A stretch of DNA of 64,000 bases from Sipunculus nudus. Taxonomy: Eukaryota > Annelida > Sipuncula > Golfingiida > Sipunculidae. The translations under genes and the position numbers were made by a program. Under the pieces are notes generated by a model that was given only the letters and a program-made list of their open reading frames with translations, had not been told where the DNA came from and did not search any database. The DNA lies in assembly GCA_026874595.1 (NCBI GenBank), contig CM049310.1, forward strand, positions 65,738,056 through 65,802,055, read 5' to 3'. Within the stretch, counting starts at the first letter, position 1. Every line of letters starts with the position of its first letter. Of this stretch, positions 62,701 through 64,000 are shown piece after piece.

Positions 62701-63333
62701 TGTGAATACCAGTTAAAAGTCCTTTCCGTTGATACCAAACTTGATGGGTTGTTTAGCGTATTTAAAGATGTATAATACTTTAAAATTCACGCTAAATTAA
62801 AAAATTTGAATAAAAGTCGTACTTGACTGCTCTAAAACGCTCACTTGTGCCACTCTAAAATTCATACCTTGTGACTACCTGTTAAAAGTACTTTCCGTTG
62901 ATACCAAACTTGATGGGTAGTTTAGCGTAATTAAAATTTTATATCACTTTAAAATTCACGCTAAATTAAAATAAAATTAAATTAAAGTCGTATTTGATTG
63001 CTCTAAAACGCTCACTTGTGCAACTCTAAATTTCATACCATGTGACTACCAGTAAAAAGTACTTTCCGTTCATACCATACTTAATGGGTTGTTTAGCGTA
63101 ATTAAAATTTTATAACACTTTACAATTCACGCTAAATTAAAATAAAATTGAATAAAAGTCGTATTTGACTTCTCTAAAACGCTCACTTGTGCCACTCTAA
63201 AATTCATACCATGCGACTACCTGTGAAAAGTACTTTCCGTTGATACCGAACTTGATGGGTTGTTTAGCGTATTTAAAATTTTATAACATTTTTTATATCA
63301 AGCAGATTTAAAAAAAAAAAAGAATAATAGTCG
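56715..63333 (-). repeat. ~170-bp satellite, right arm part 2 (about 39 monomers, inverted)
   Basis: Continues the inverted arm after the insertion. The trimer of outer-end monomer types, with private variants (CCTTGTGACTACCTGTTAAA; TTGATTGCTC; TTGACTTCTC), occurs three times: about 58590-58970, 61490-61870 and 62850-63240. The last mirrors the left outer end at 36690-37140. Confidence 0.95.
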
Positions 63334-63573
63334 CATTATTAGTATTATTAATAGTGAAATTTGTCTATTAGAAAGCGTGTATTGGCACCGTTTGATATAC
63401 ATGATCTTGACGAAGCCTTGAGGGCAGCGATGATCAGCGAAATACACTGCAAAGCGGTGAACAGAAGGCTGGTCAGGGAAATATGTTTCCGGCTAAAAGC
63501 GGAGGAAGAGCAGGCATTCACGGAGCATTTTCACGAAAAATGGACGTCGGACGTCCGTCGAACTTCACAGTCG
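63334..63573 (-). repeat. Right unique terminal inverted repeat, 240 bp
   Basis: Inverted copy of 36437-36676 with no difference found; ends CTTCACAGTCG next to the target duplication. Confidence 0.92.
63361..63573 (+). other. Outward-reading open frame in the right terminal repeat
   Basis: Same 71 codons as the left copy, here on the + strand, running through the tip into the flank and stopping at 63597. The first codon is TTG, so as drawn it is not a complete gene. Openness of one frame only, over the whole unique terminal repeat, is the reason for recording it. Confidence 0.35.
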
Positions 63574-63584
63574 TGCTTATGTAA
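63574..63584 (+). repeat. Target-site duplication, right copy (11 bp)
   Basis: TGCTTATGTAA, identical to 36426-36436. Removing the element and one copy restores a continuous ACACATTGCTTATGTAAGGG site. Confidence 0.9.
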
Positions 63585-64000
63585 GGGATTTCTGTAGTTC
63601 AGATGTTTTAGTCAAAACTGAAATTCTGTGCTGCATGGAATAATCTGTTTTAATGTAGTAACCTCTTCAAGAAAAAAAAATTAGAAATGGATCATGCTGT
63701 TTTATTCCACAGGTAATGACATACGTTGTTTTAAGATAATTCATTAAAATGAATAGAAGTCTCCTTAAAATAATCATTTAGACCTACTGTCTAAGGTCCA
63801 TATTGTGCTATAAACTTATACGGATTTGATTTCACTCAGTGAGAACATCCTTTAAAAAATCCGTGTTGGAGAAAACCCGGCTGGTCGAGATTTTTGGCTC
63901 CGGCTGAATTTTTTTTTAAAGTAATCTGCAAATTCTCTTTTTTTTGTATGACAGGATTTTGACGTTTTGAGGCAAGCAATCGCTCCCGCGTGCCACCCCC
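63585..64000. other. Right flank with dispersed repeat copy 2
   Basis: No gene is seen. At 63863-63960, AAACCCGGCTGGTCGAGA, TTTTGGCTCCGGCTG, a T-tract and TCTGCAAATTCT repeat the block order of 4410-4510. Confidence 0.45.

Larger units (their letters stand above)
36437..63573. mobile_element. Giant foldback element, 27,137 bp, with satellite arms and 11-bp target duplication
   Basis: The element starts CGACTGTGAAG and ends CTTCACAGTCG. Its outer 240 bp are inverted copies that I find identical on reading them through, and exact 11-bp direct repeats flank it. Inside are two inverted arms of a ~170-bp satellite meeting near 44740: left about 8.1 kb, right about 18.6 kb including a 2.65-kb inserted element. 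No transposase or other gene is inside, so it would be mobilised in trans. Target duplications of 8-11 bp are typical of Mutator-like elements; foldback and Rehavkus elements of that group have long inverted repeats built of tandem units. That assignment is inferred from structure alone. The length is extreme for such an element. Confidence 0.85.

Noticed and set aside
36677-63333. CRISPR-like array
   Set aside because: Units are full tandem monomers of ~170 bp without unique spacers, in eukaryotic DNA.

Overview
The window is nuclear DNA of a eukaryote, most likely a marine lophotrochozoan and probably a mollusc. The evidence is AT-rich sequence with GT-AG introns, few and scattered host exons, and interspersed elements that start with a GCTCAGCTGAC hairpin followed by GTCC/GTCY runs, a style I associate with the pearl/HINE-type repeats of molluscs. 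The species cannot be named from the sequence. Almost all of the window is mobile or satellite DNA.

Region A (429-18714) reads as one apparently intact, roughly 18.3 kb EnSpm/CACTA-like DNA transposon. Imperfect 30-bp terminal inverted repeats enclose subterminal arrays built on the palindrome CCAACGTTGG. At the left these recur every ~71 bp; at the right they form a 365-bp palindrome. Two genes lie inside on the + strand: a 674-codon DDE transposase (7669-9693) and a nine-exon, 374-aa DUF4806-domain partner protein (10497-18222) whose splice phases all agree. A TTAA-flanked element and a TAA-flanked Harbinger-like MITE sit in introns of the second gene.

Region B (18715-36425) is a mosaic of GCTCAG-hairpin elements (18870-25096 and 27866-33744), arrays built on the palindrome GGTGGCGCCACC, a decayed Gypsy integrase tail with a possible LTR, a CCATGG minisatellite and microsatellites. 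Host signals are one clear exon of a metabotropic GABA-B receptor (26433-26583, +) and a possible minus-strand gene start near 34131 with a promoter-like block.

Region C (36437-63573) is the most remarkable object: a 27,137-bp foldback element bounded by an exact 11-bp target duplication (TGCTTATGTAA). Its unique terminal inverted repeats are 240 bp and appear identical. Between them lie about 140 monomers of a ~170-bp satellite in two inverted arms that meet at about 44740. A GCTCAG-hairpin element carrying a captured-looking exon is inserted in the right arm. I see no transposase gene in it. The 11-bp duplication and satellite-built arms resemble the Mutator-related foldback/Rehavkus group, but the mobilising enzyme is not in the window.
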